In this document: positions 8,098-15,860 of the stretch, one piece after another
Layout of the letters: the number at the start of each line of letters is the position of its first letter
Position numbering within the stretch: the stretch's first letter is position 1
Source of the DNA: Paenibacillus brasilensis
GTDB taxonomy: Bacteria; Bacillota; Bacilli; Paenibacillales; Paenibacillaceae
Direction: 5' to 3'
DNA: 64,000 bases
NCBI RefSeq assembly: GCF_009363115.1
Contig: NZ_CP045298.1
Location: forward strand, 3,841,501-3,905,500
Notes under the pieces: model-generated
Seen by the model: only the letters and a program-made list of their open reading frames with translations
Databases searched by the model: none
Told to the model about the DNA's origin: nothing
Position numbers and translations under genes: made by a program

Positions 8098-8655
8098 GTG
8101 TCGGATTTATATACCAAAAAAGAAGTAAAGGAATATGTAACGGATGTAGCTCATGAACGGCCATTAGGTGTAAGTATTGCAGCCATTTTACTGATTTTTA
8201 ATGGGGCCCTTCTGCTGGTAACGCAGCTATTGACGCTCAATGCATTAAATGAGGCTTCTACGTTGGTAGGGATTTGCAGGAGCATGTTTCAGGGCTTCAT
8301 TGCTTTGCTTGGCTTGGCCGGGACGACTGCTGGTGTCGGTATGCTGTTTGGTAAGAAGTGGGCTTGGTGGTTGGCTGTATTTTATTTTACATATGAGACT
8401 ATGCGTTATGCCTGTGCTATTCTGTTCATTCCAGATGTTCCGCCCGTATTGGGCGGTGTACAGCTAAGTTCCGCTTTATATTACATAAAGTACGGTATGC
8501 GTATTATCTGGAATTTGTCGTTTACTTTGTTCATGTGTCATAGTAAAGTGCCCGGATTTTTCCAAACGAATGAAGTCAACAAGTGGAGAGCTTGTATTGC
8601 ATTATTACTAATTAATGGAGTGCTGGTTGCCATTGGCTGGCGGCTGCTTAATTAG
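8098..8655 (+). CDS. Four-TM membrane protein of unknown function
   Basis: GTG 8098 follows AGGAGAG. The 185-residue product has a short charged N-terminus (about 20 residues) and then four hydrophobic segments near residues 24-46, 60-84, 90-110 and 165-183. A less hydrophobic stretch around 125-150 may be a fifth. The Gly-rich TTAGVGMLFGKKWAWWLAVF block between segments 2 and 3 is typical of small integral-membrane proteins of Bacillales. The GNAT gene follows after 27 bases, so the two are probably co-transcribed. No transport or enzyme motif was seen. Confidence 0.6.
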   Translation: MSDLYTKKEVKEYVTDVAHERPLGVSIAAILLIFNGALLLVTQLLTLNALNEASTLVGICRSMFQGFIALLGLAGTTAGVGMLFGKKWAWWLAVFYFTYETMRYACAILFIPDVPPVLGGVQLSSALYYIKYGMRIIWNLSFTLFMCHSKVPGFFQTNEVNKWRACIALLLINGVLVAIGWRLLN

Positions 8656-8682
8656 ATTTTTATGTGAGGAAGGAGATGGATC

Positions 8683-9243
8683 ATGACAAAGGAAATATTT
8701 CCGTTGCTGCAAACCAAAAGGCTTCGTTTAAGACAGCTTACATTAGAGGACGCGCAGGATGTATTCGCTTATTTCTCCAGAGATGAAGTCACAGCATATT
8801 ATGATTTGGAAAGCTTTACGGAGGTAAAACAAGCAGAACATTTTATTCGTTCCATGCAATCCAGATATGAAAAGCAGGAGGGCTTTCGTTGGGGGATCAC
8901 GTTAAGAGAAGCTCCTGAGCGTGTAGTTGGTACGATTGGATTTCATAACTGGCACAAGGAGCACTCCCGTATTGAAATTGGCTATGAGCTGGCACCGGAA
9001 TATTGGCGGCAAGGCCTGATGACAGAAGCGATGAAGGTGGTAGTTGATTATGGCTTTCATTTGCTGCAGGTTCACCGTATAGAAGCCTTCATTGATCCAG
9101 ATAACGAAGGCTCCAGACGGCTGCTGCTCAAAAGTGGTTTTACCCAAGAGGGCCACTTGAGAGACTATTTTTATGAAAAAGGGCAATTCGTCGATGCTGT
9201 TATTTTTGGCTACCTTCGGAAGGAGCATTCCGTGGATCAATAA
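8683..9243 (+). CDS. GNAT N-acetyltransferase, RimJ/RimL type
   Basis: A 186-residue acetyltransferase with AAGGAG upstream. It shows TKRLRLRQLTLEDAQDV at the N-terminus, IEIGYELAPEYWRQGLMTEA for acetyl-CoA binding, then HRIEAFIDPDNEGSRRLLLKSGF and EGHLRDY. This is the full RimJ/RimL (YdaF/YjcK-like) pattern. The acceptor may be a ribosomal protein N-terminus or a small amine. It follows the four-TM protein closely and ends four bases before the convergent GIY-YIG gene. No intergenic terminator was seen, so the two convergent transcripts probably overlap. Confidence 0.85.
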   Translation: MTKEIFPLLQTKRLRLRQLTLEDAQDVFAYFSRDEVTAYYDLESFTEVKQAEHFIRSMQSRYEKQEGFRWGITLREAPERVVGTIGFHNWHKEHSRIEIGYELAPEYWRQGLMTEAMKVVVDYGFHLLQVHRIEAFIDPDNEGSRRLLLKSGFTQEGHLRDYFYEKGQFVDAVIFGYLRKEHSVDQ

Positions 9244-9246
9244 TTT

Positions 9247-9588
9247 TTACAAATATCCTTTGTCTCCGTAAGGCTGGAGTCGATCAAGCCAAGTCTGCTC
9301 CAGCTTGGCTAGTGCATCTTTGACATCGAAGAACTCTGAGTCCTTTTTCTTCAAAATGTCCAGCACTTCAAATTCAAACGCATCTTCGCCATACTCATTC
9401 CATTCCTGTTGCAGCTTTTTATTTTTAGCTGCGCCCATTTGCAATTCAAAACGACGTCCATTTAACGACTTCAAATTCGGTGTAGCAGCGACAAACATTT
9501 TTCCGTTGTGTGTATTGCGAATGCAATAGATTCCAGCCTCCGTTTTGATTTCCATGTACTGCTGTACGAGTTCTTTTCTTCGGTTCAT
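9247..9588 (-). CDS. Small GIY-YIG nuclease-family protein
   Basis: The start at 9588 (MNRRKELVQQ) has AGGAGGATTC just upstream; the frame extends further but without a ribosome site. The 113-residue protein is a single GIY-YIG-like domain. GIYCIRN is at about 20-26. FVAAT takes the place of YIG. Then come a basic NGRRF, a K-L-Q-x-x-W-N-x-Y-G segment typical of small family members, and a Glu in KLEQTWLDRL where the metal-binding Glu usually lies. The altered YIG raises doubt about catalysis. The gene is 32 bases downstream of the DUF2087 regulator on the same strand, so the two form one transcript. Confidence 0.7.
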   Translation of the reverse strand: MNRRKELVQQYMEIKTEAGIYCIRNTHNGKMFVAATPNLKSLNGRRFELQMGAAKNKKLQQEWNEYGEDAFEFEVLDILKKKDSEFFDVKDALAKLEQTWLDRLQPYGDKGYL

Positions 9589-9620
9589 GTTGAATCCTCC
9601 TATTTTATAAACGTTACCCA

Positions 9621-10379
9621 TCAATAATCCTTCAACCAATATTCACTGCCATCCGGCTTGCGATCCAATAGACCGTATTCAATCATATATCTTCGCACCG
9701 TGACAAAATCGTCATACACTTCCTGTAAAATCGCATTGACATCCTTCTCATCATACGTTTGCCCCTTTGCAAAATGTCCCGCAATTTCACGCAGCACAAT
9801 CAGCTTGTGCTTTTCCTGCATTTTGAAGGTTTTCAGGCGCCCGTCTGTACCGTCCGGAAAATACTTCGTGAGTATCTTTTGCTTTTCGGCTTCCGTAATG
9901 TTGTAGCGTTCGTCCACCATCTGTGCCCGTACCGGCACTTCGACGATGGCGGGAGCGTGACGGTCCTTCTCCTTCAGCAGCTCCATTAATGTGAGAAATA
10001 CCTTGGCCTGCCGTTCCTTTTCCTTGAGACCAAAGCGATGATTGCGTATGGTGGATGCGCTGCCGATTCCGGTTTCCTTTTGGATATCCGCATCGCCCAT
10101 GCCTTGATAAAATAACTGAAGCAGCCGATTCTGATGATCCGTCAGCCCGGTCAGCTTTTTGTCCAGGCCGATCAAATATTCAAATACCGAACCATATGAC
10201 CGCTCAATATGAAGACGCATGTACCTCTCCGCGTCATAAAATACCCCTTGATCCTGATATATGATGCCTTGCTCGTAACGCTGTCCGTCCAGCAAGCAGA
10301 CCACCTGCTCTCCCTGACGGACATATCCGCGCTTCAGTTCCTCGATTCCAGCATTCCAGAATAGCTCGGAATGATCCAT
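9621..10379 (-). CDS. LuxR-like HTH / DUF2087 protein, probable regulator
   Basis: ATG 10379 is preferred because GAGGTG then has 9 bases of spacing; an in-frame GTG 12 bases upstream overlaps that site. The 252-residue protein has a beta-rich N-terminus, then a LuxR-type helix-turn-helix (LTDHQNRLLQLFYQGMGDAD and the following STIRNHRFGLKEKE). The C-terminal DUF2087 domain has KYFPDGTDGRLKTFKMQEK, then KLIVLREIAGHF, then VRRYMIEYGLLDRKPDGSEY. DUF2087 proteins are usually annotated as putative transcription regulators. It is encoded just before the GIY-YIG gene. Function is not known. Confidence 0.7.
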   Translation of the reverse strand: MDHSELFWNAGIEELKRGYVRQGEQVVCLLDGQRYEQGIIYQDQGVFYDAERYMRLHIERSYGSVFEYLIGLDKKLTGLTDHQNRLLQLFYQGMGDADIQKETGIGSASTIRNHRFGLKEKERQAKVFLTLMELLKEKDRHAPAIVEVPVRAQMVDERYNITEAEKQKILTKYFPDGTDGRLKTFKMQEKHKLIVLREIAGHFAKGQTYDEKDVNAILQEVYDDFVTVRRYMIEYGLLDRKPDGSEYWLKDY

Positions 10380-10421
10380 TTTAACAAACACCTCGATTAA
10401 ATGATGATTATTTTTATAGAC

Positions 10422-10450
10422 AATATAACATTTTGTTTATAATAAATCAA
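10422..10450 (-). promoter_or_regulatory. Sigma-A promoter of the DUF2087/GIY-YIG operon
   Basis: Read on the minus strand: TTGATT (10450-10445), 17-base spacer, TATATT (10427-10422), about 40 bases before the start at 10379. Confidence 0.6.
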
Positions 10451-10741
10451 TGGATGATATATATTAAATAATAATGCCTATAAAAGGGATATATATTATG
10501 TTCAAAAAAGGGATTTATTGTTTTAAGTATAATTAATGGTAACTGAAAAATATTTTTTCTTATTTTCTTTATTTCTAAAATATTCGCTATATACAAGGTA
10601 AATACGACATTTTTATCATATGAAATACAAATATATCCTTTTGAAGAAGGAGGAGCAGGAACTGAGATTTAGAAATATATTAATTTTTATATTCTTTTAA
10701 CTTTGTGTTGTCACTATTTATTGGGGAGAGGGATTTTACAA
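10451..10741. other. AT-rich spacer between divergent genes
   Basis: Very AT-rich. It holds an AAGGAGGAG at about 10648 with no following start codon in a long frame, and a 26-codon frame from 10620 with no ribosome site. GGGGAGAGG at 10723-10731 is the likely ribosome site for the ATG at 10742. I see nothing else definite. Confidence 0.4.
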
Positions 10742-12125
10742 ATGAAATATCTTTTAATCGAATTAGGGAAGAAGGAGAGAAGAAAGAGAGAAGAAAGATA
10801 GCTAAGCCAGTCGTTTTAACGATGCTTGGCTTATTTGTTTTTATATCTCTATGGAGTACGGCTTTGCTTCCTCAGGAAGTATCAGCAGCTTTTACAGGTG
10901 GAATACCCATAAATATTTATCCACGACCAGACAAAGGAGGATCAATTGGACCTCCTGAAGAAAAGCCAACGCCCTCAGAGCCATCGTCTACACATGAAAC
11001 AGTAGCTTTGTCAGATGGCTCGATTGTACATGTGCAGGCGAGTTCTCCCTACATCACTTTCACTCGCAACAATGTAGTTGTTTATACCAAAGATCTTGGA
11101 GCTGCCTTATCAGTTAAATTTTACAGTGTCTCGGTATCTTCTAATGCGATAAAGGTCAATTACTTTTATAAAGATGAGTGGAATGGAGCCAAATCCTCGG
11201 GCAATTTTACATACTCAGGAATTGTTCTAACCACTCCAGCCAGCCCGCAAATTAGTCCCAATATCACAGGGATGACAAATCAAAATATCCTTATCCAATT
11301 GAACGGTGTACCTAGTAATTATAAAAGTGAGTATAAAATTGGTGCGAACGGTATGTGGACTACATATAATAGCCCATTTCAAATATCCGACAACACGACC
11401 ATTTTTGCTCGTTGTACAGATCATTATGGGAATATAAGCACTGTAAGTTCATTGGTGATCAACAACATTGATAGAACACCGCCTGCGCCGCCGTCATTCA
11501 GTCATAGTCCTGCAGGTGAAATATCCAATAATATCAAAGTGACAATTAACTATCCCTCTGACGCGACGTCAAGAGAATACCGTGTCAACCAAAGCGAGTG
11601 GAGGGCGTACAATTCACCTATTGATGTCAATGAGTATGGGACAAGGATACAGGCACGGGCAACAGATAGTGCTGGAAATGTTTCGCAAGTCACAGAATCG
11701 GTGCTGAATTTGATCAATAGAACACCAGTGGCGCTTAAAGGCATTCCAGCTACAACGATTGAAATGGATGAGGGAGCCTCAATTAAAGATTTATCGGAAT
11801 ACTTTACAGATCCTGACCAGCAGCAGCTTAGGTATTCTGCTGCGAATACAAATCCATCAGTTGTCACACATCAGTTGATTAAGGACTCAAAGGGAAATAC
11901 CTCAATACTGAATTTGCAACCCCAAAGCTCGGGAGAATCGACGATAACGATAACAGCTACAGATCCGTTAGGTAAGTCTGTATCGCAGAATTTTGTTGTA
12001 AAAGTTTTGGATACCAAATATATAGAACTATTAGCCAAAGCTACAGCAGCGGTAGCACAAGCCGAGACAACCCAATTACAAAGTGATGTGAATGCAGCTG
12101 TAGAGCTAATAAATAAGCTGCGCGA
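10742..12125 (+). pseudogene. Secreted Ig-like repeat protein, frameshifted at 5' end and cut at 3' end
   Basis: The ATG at 10742 has a good ribosome site (GGGGAGAGG) and starts MKYLLIELGKKERRK, but runs into a stop at 10799-10801. Removing one copy of an 11-bp tandem duplication (10775-10796) joins it to IAKPVVLTMLGLFVFISLWS and cleavage at EVSAA, a complete signal peptide. The same downstream frame can start at GTG 10705, but that lacks a ribosome site. The mature part has two bacterial Ig/OmpL47-like repeats (YKIGANGMWTTYNSPF and YRVNQSEWRAYNSPI), a cadherin-like module, then an Ala/Gln-rich helix ending at about 12120, where IS sequence begins. It was probably a cell-wall or secreted adhesin-like protein and is now off or altered. 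Confidence 0.7.
10775..10796. repeat. 11-bp tandem duplication, GAGAGAAGAAA x2
   Basis: Copies at 10775-10785 and 10786-10796 are identical. Eleven is not a multiple of three, so the number of copies sets the frame of the signal-peptide gene. Confidence 0.9.
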
Positions 12126-12952
12126 TCCAGTGCGATTTGTTCTGCGGTCACCTGCATTAAATCGGTAACCACCCGAATTTCCCGACCTTCAAAATCCCGA
12201 AACATCACCACACGATGACGTTGTGTGGAACGACACTGAGGGGTTCCCAACTGGCAAGTGATATCCCGAATGACGGATGAATCTGGCTTCGTAAGGCGAC
12301 GTAGCGCATGAGGCTTTTCCAAATGGACGTTGTCGCGAAGCCGAATGACAAACGATTGTCCATGGGTTTTGAAGTGATCCAGACGCTCCAGTTTCCCATA
12401 AGCACGGTCCATCACCAAAATGTAGTCCGGTTGAGCCAACGCTTCACTCATGGGGCCATCATGCTTGGAGCCCAGCGTTTCGACCACCTGAAGGGGTTGC
12501 CCATTTTCTGCTCGTAAAGCGACATGAAGTTTAATACCTGCACGCTCCCCGTGATAAGGAGCCCAAGGCAAACGCGTTTTTCCCACCGTCATCGTGGTTG
12601 AATCGATGAGTAATAATTCTTTGGGGAAAGTCAGTTTCCGACGTGCTTCCCGGTTACATTTGCAAACAAGTAGATGGAAAAGTTCCTTAAATACGGAAAA
12701 CGGGACTTCGGCGGCTTTGGTTGAAAAGCGTGAGTAGTGGACGACAGGCAAGCCACAGAGAGCCGCATAATCTACGCTGGATCGATAGCTACCCCATTGT
12801 TCCAACGCAGCCGTGCACCAGTATTGGAGTAAATGGTACACCGTAAACTTGCGGGCTTTGTCTTCATAACCTATTAACTTCACAACCCTTTGAACTTCTT
12901 CAGGAGTCAGCATGGATTGAAGGATAGATGTAATCGTGATAGAATTTTTCAT
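12126..12952 (-). pseudogene. IS4-family transposase, C-terminally truncated
   Basis: The start at 12952 (MKNSITITSILQSML) is the likely one. Typical IS4 DDE features are present: LLIDSTTMTVGKTRLPW with the first Asp, GIKLHVAL, and DYILVMDRAYGKLERLD with the second Asp. The protein should continue past VTAEQIA into the Y-x-x-R-W-x-I-E block that holds the catalytic Glu and the YREK signature. Instead it runs into unrelated sequence (DRAAYLL), so about 100 C-terminal residues are missing. Without that Glu it cannot transpose on its own. Confidence 0.8.
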
Positions 12953-12953
12953 G

Positions 12954-13013
12954 AGATCGTCTTCTTTCGGATTCGTTTGGATGGTACCAACGATTCTACA
13001 GAAAAGACGATCT
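12954..13013. promoter_or_regulatory. Inverted repeat around the transposase ribosome site (read-in protection)
   Basis: AGATCGTCTT at 12954-12963 and AAGACGATCT at 13004-13013 are perfect inverted repeats, followed on the plus strand by a T run. On the plus strand this can terminate transcripts entering from the secreted-protein gene. In transcripts crossing from the other side, the same stem buries the transposase ribosome site and lies next to its start codon. Such protection against outside transcription is known for IS10 and IS231. Confidence 0.6.
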
Positions 13014-13044
13014 TTTTTTACCATTTTGTGGTTATTCAACAGGC

Positions 13045-13503
13045 GTGTTACGAGATATATTTATCACCCTAGGAGAAATTATTGATCAGGATGCTCTAAA
13101 ATGGTTTGAAGAGAATGTTCCTAAGGATACGCTTCCTCCCGCAAATTTTTTGGATAAAGGATGGTTTGAGAAGCTACAGAAATTTGTCGAGGTAAATAAT
13201 CTGAACTTTAAAGATGAAAATTCATTAAAAACCATCGAAGCTTTGCTAAGTTCAGAACCGACGGAGGAAAACGTTCTGTTATCAAGCTATTTCTTAGGGG
13301 AATTTTTTATCCATACGTTAGATGGTGAGTGGTACTACGATCAAAATTATGGTCCTTCTATTAAAAATATAGGTAGAATTAGTAATTTTAATAGAGAGCC
13401 TTATCAAATCTCTAACAGTTTTGCTTCTAATCCTCAAAATAACTCAATTATTAATCACTATCAGGCCATTGCTGGAACTATAAAAAGTCTTCAAGGTAAA
13501 TAG
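13045..13503 (+). CDS. Unknown protein, possibly immunity-type, likely 5'-truncated by the IS
   Basis: The frame opens at GTG 13045, three bases after the likely IS end and without a ribosome site, so the original N-terminus may be lost. The 152 visible residues are acidic, without membrane segments or signal. The central block SSYFLGEFFIHTLDGEWYYD followed by GPSI resembles the L-G-E-x-h-x-x-x-x-x-G-x-W pattern of several small immunity-like families, but I cannot name one. Codon use is AT-rich, like the neighbour at 13714 and unlike the core genes. A clean terminator follows. Confidence 0.45.
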   Translation: MLRDIFITLGEIIDQDALKWFEENVPKDTLPPANFLDKGWFEKLQKFVEVNNLNFKDENSLKTIEALLSSEPTEENVLLSSYFLGEFFIHTLDGEWYYDQNYGPSIKNIGRISNFNREPYQISNSFASNPQNNSIINHYQAIAGTIKSLQGK

Positions 13504-13573
13504 AAGATAACAAGGTTATATTGGGAGCAAGATGCATGTGCTGGTCCTAAGATAATTCTTTGATAGTGAGTTT

Positions 13574-13615
13574 GAGAAAGAACCACTCAGATTATTTTCT
13601 GTGTGGTTCTTTCTC
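13574..13615 (+). terminator. Rho-independent terminator
   Basis: GAGAAAGAACCAC at 13574-13586 pairs perfectly with GTGGTTCTTTCTC at 13603-13615; the tail is TCTTATAT. Confidence 0.75.
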
Positions 13616-13713
13616 TCTTATATAGTTTTAGGGGAATTGGACTACTAGATCGACTGAATAAGAATAGGTTTGCAGGAGAACTAAGGGCTATAAGAAGGAG
13701 AATAATAATTTAA

Positions 13714-14271
13714 ATGGACTATAAATTAATGCAACCACCTATTGAGATGAAAGAATACTCAGAAATGAGTAAAAATGAAGCGAAAGAACATTTTAATTGG
13801 TTTAAAAAAGAAATACCTTCGCGTTTAGAACAACTTGGCACATTTTCACAGATACATCTGGATTATAGTGATCGTTCGCTAATAGATATTTGGGAATGGT
13901 ATCTAGGGAGTGTACAGATTCAAAGTAAAAGTGCTTCGGAATTAGAAGAGGAGCATTCAGAAACCGAAGAATGGTTGAAGAGTTATATATATGAGAATAA
14001 ACTCGACACAAAATCCCAAGCTTTTACACTGGATATTGCCATTTATCTAGGAGAGGTTGTAAAAAGTAATCACAGTGGGTTGGATTGGGGAGTTGTTTTT
14101 AAACCAAAGTCTTATATTAGCGTAAATCGTCCTGTTATCACTGGTTTGACTAAGGAAAAAGATATGGATGTGATCATGATCGTAACGAATAAAATGTTTG
14201 CAGTATTAAAGGGACAACGTAACCCAAATGCATTATTTGATATTTATCATACATGGGAAGAGTTTATTTGA
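13714..14271 (+). CDS. Unknown acidic protein, possible immunity type
   Basis: AAGGAG precedes the ATG at 13714. The 185-residue product is soluble, helical in the first half and beta-rich in the second. The segment DIAIYLGEVVKSNHSGLDWG and then VNRPVITGL has the same order of features (Y-x-L-G-E, then D-W, then P-x-I) as the neighbouring 13045 protein, suggesting a distant relationship. Codon use is AT-rich. I do not recognise the family. Position behind a truncated secreted-protein gene and an IS suggests accessory DNA. Confidence 0.55.
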   Translation: MDYKLMQPPIEMKEYSEMSKNEAKEHFNWFKKEIPSRLEQLGTFSQIHLDYSDRSLIDIWEWYLGSVQIQSKSASELEEEHSETEEWLKSYIYENKLDTKSQAFTLDIAIYLGEVVKSNHSGLDWGVVFKPKSYISVNRPVITGLTKEKDMDVIMIVTNKMFAVLKGQRNPNALFDIYHTWEEFI

Positions 14272-14350
14272 AATCGCTGATTATGAAGGATTTAACGATG
14301 ATCGAATCAAATTCAGTGGGAAGATTGGTTTGAGTATTATATAAAGAATG

Positions 14351-14378
14351 GAGAGCCGGAAGTGTGTCTACGGCTCTC
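14351..14378. terminator. Possible bidirectional hairpin terminator
   Basis: GAGAGCCG at 14351-14358 pairs with CGGCTCTC at 14371-14378, between two convergent genes. The T tract is poor on the plus strand and better on the minus strand. Confidence 0.5.
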
Positions 14379-14442
14379 TTCGTCGTCTTCCGGTAAATAT
14401 TCGATCTGTTCACCAGGGAGCCTAAGGATTCTAGAAAGTGTA

Positions 14443-14655
14443 TTAATTTGCATCATCCTCTACATACTCGATTACATCTTGAACATGGCAGTCTAGAGCT
14501 TTACAAATTTTATCTAGCGTATCAAATTTCACACCGTCTGTTTCTTCATTGTAAAGTTTAGTAATTCCGTTTCTATGTAACCCAGTCATGCGGGAAAGCT
14601 CGGCAATATTTACTCGTTTTTCACCCATAATACGGGAAAGATGAATCTTTATCAT
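14443..14655 (-). CDS. Small XRE/Cro-type HTH regulator (70 aa)
   Basis: Start 14655 is chosen because CTGGAGGAAAAT stands directly upstream; the frame extends 12 codons further without a ribosome site. The protein is a single Cro/CI-type helix-turn-helix: IAELSRMTGLHRNGITKLYN is the HTH, followed by TLDKICKALDCHVQDVIEY. This is the YozG-like group of 65-75-residue regulators found in Bacillales. The divergent promoter at 14708-14736 carries a short dyad that could be its operator. The gene it controls may be the one at 14979. Confidence 0.85.
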   Translation of the reverse strand: MIKIHLSRIMGEKRVNIAELSRMTGLHRNGITKLYNEETDGVKFDTLDKICKALDCHVQDVIEYVEDDAN

Positions 14656-14707
14656 ATTTTCCTCCAGCCGAATGCACTCTATAGTATTCAAAATTTACAT
14701 CAAAGTA

Positions 14708-14736
14708 TTGACAATACACATCACTAGATGTATATT
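14708..14736 (+). promoter_or_regulatory. Promoter with dyad in the spacer, possible operator
   Basis: TTGACA at 14708-14713, 17-base spacer, TATATT at 14731-14736. The spacer contains ACATC-ACTA-GATGT, a perfect short dyad, a good place for the adjacent Cro-type repressor. From here to the gene at 14979 lie about 240 AT-rich bases in which I see no other gene. Confidence 0.6.
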
Positions 14737-14978
14737 AGAAATAACAAAAGTAACACTGTAGTGTGCTTTTTATTTACTAAAATATGCTTTATAAACGTTA
14801 TGATAATATGCTCATCGTATCAAAACATTTTAAAATTAGCAATAAATATTGCACAGACATCTAATTTTAAAACAGCAATCAATAGAAGAAAGGACAGATA
14901 AATGCCCTAAATAATAATGCTCACAACTTCGATTAATATTCTCCTGAAAAAATAAGCCAACGAATGGAGCGGGGATTT

Positions 14979-15344
14979 ATGCTGGAATCGGTATTGGGAT
15001 TGGAACGGGTATCCATGGTTCAGGGGCCGTATGATTTACCTCATATGTATGAGATATGCGAAGGAGTTCTTTATGACCAACAGTATTTCTTTTACCTAGA
15101 AAATGGCATACTGTGCTTGCGCCATGTGAAGAAGGTAGAACAACCATATCATACGCATCTTTACCTGGATGGAGAGAGCGGAGGTCTGCAACTGGCAGAG
15201 GGGGTACAAGGGGAGGTTATGCAAGTTGTCATGGAGATCATCGAGCGCTTGCGCGCCAAGGATGGGCTGACATTTTTATTCGACGAGCTGCTGTGGCTAT
15301 ATGGCAGGGGACCTATTGAATTAAACCTTTTCAAAAAAGGATGA
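14979..15344 (+). CDS. Hypothetical protein (121 aa)
   Basis: ATG 14979 is preferred because GGAGCGGGG precedes it; an ATG five codons upstream has no ribosome site. The product is acidic and soluble, with aromatic strands (YEICEGVLYDQQYFFYLENG) in the first half and a helical second half (VMQVVMEIIERLRAKDG). It has no cysteine pair and no known motif. It is oriented away from the Cro-type regulator and shares its promoter region, so it is a likely target of that regulator. Function unknown. Confidence 0.5.
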   Translation: MLESVLGLERVSMVQGPYDLPHMYEICEGVLYDQQYFFYLENGILCLRHVKKVEQPYHTHLYLDGESGGLQLAEGVQGEVMQVVMEIIERLRAKDGLTFLFDELLWLYGRGPIELNLFKKG

Positions 15345-15424
15345 AGTGACTCCAGGTAGCCTACAACTTCTACGAAAAGTGATCCTTGTGCGCTACATTA
15401 TTGAATTTTTCGAATAAAAAAAGC

Positions 15425-15730
15425 TTACTGTTTCAGCGAATGTACCAGTTGTTGACTGATAAATACGAGCGGATTATGAGTCAATTTTGCCAATTCCAGC
15501 ATCACAGCACCAGCAGAAGGACTAAAGCCCCAATCACCTCCGAATAATATGTTTTGTTGCTGCTCTGATGTAAGTGAATGAGGCTCTTCCAAGCCATATT
15601 GCTCCGCTATTCTCTCTTTCGTTTCTTGGTCTATGACAAGGCTATCCTGTGCAAAGGTGTAGCATATAGGAACGCTTAACTGTATTAAAAGAAGTAAGGC
15701 TGCGGGTATGATTATTTTTTTGCTCTGCAT
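15425..15730 (-). CDS. Small secreted protein (101 aa)
   Basis: GGAGCTAACC precedes the ATG. Residues 1-28 are a classical signal peptide: MQSKK, then a hydrophobic core, then cleavage near TFAQ. The mature part of about 73 residues is acidic at first (DQETKERIAEQYGLEEP) and has a Gly/aromatic centre (FGGDWGFSPSAGAVMLEL). It has no cysteines. I do not recognise a family. It stands alone, convergent with the hypothetical gene at 14979. Confidence 0.55.
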   Translation of the reverse strand: MQSKKIIIPAALLLLIQLSVPICYTFAQDSLVIDQETKERIAEQYGLEEPHSLTSEQQQNILFGGDWGFSPSAGAVMLELAKLTHNPLVFISQQLVHSLKQ

Positions 15731-15860
15731 GGTTAGCTCCTGTATCTCAAGTTATTGGGCGCTTATTTTTTGTATCAATCGATCTAAATAATCCCTTTAC
15801 AGGATTTTACGACCAGATTATAATGGTAAATAACAGCATCGATCTACATACACTGGTTAT

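Larger units (their letters stand above)
12126..13042 (-). mobile_element. Truncated IS4-family insertion sequence
   Basis: The element keeps its transposase 5' end and upstream region but lacks the transposase 3' end and the corresponding terminal repeat. The likely intact end is near 13035-13042 (TTATTCAACAG on the plus strand). The other boundary at 12120-12135 is where the Ig-like protein frame meets transposase sequence. Both limits are estimates from the coding frames, because no paired terminal repeats or target duplication could be found. Confidence 0.65.

Noticed and set aside
10705-12168. Taking the secreted repeat protein as an intact gene from GTG 10705
   Set aside because: GTG 10705 lacks a ribosome site and adds an unusual N-terminus, the ATG 10742 frame plus the 11-bp duplication explains the sequence better, and the 3' end is IS-derived.
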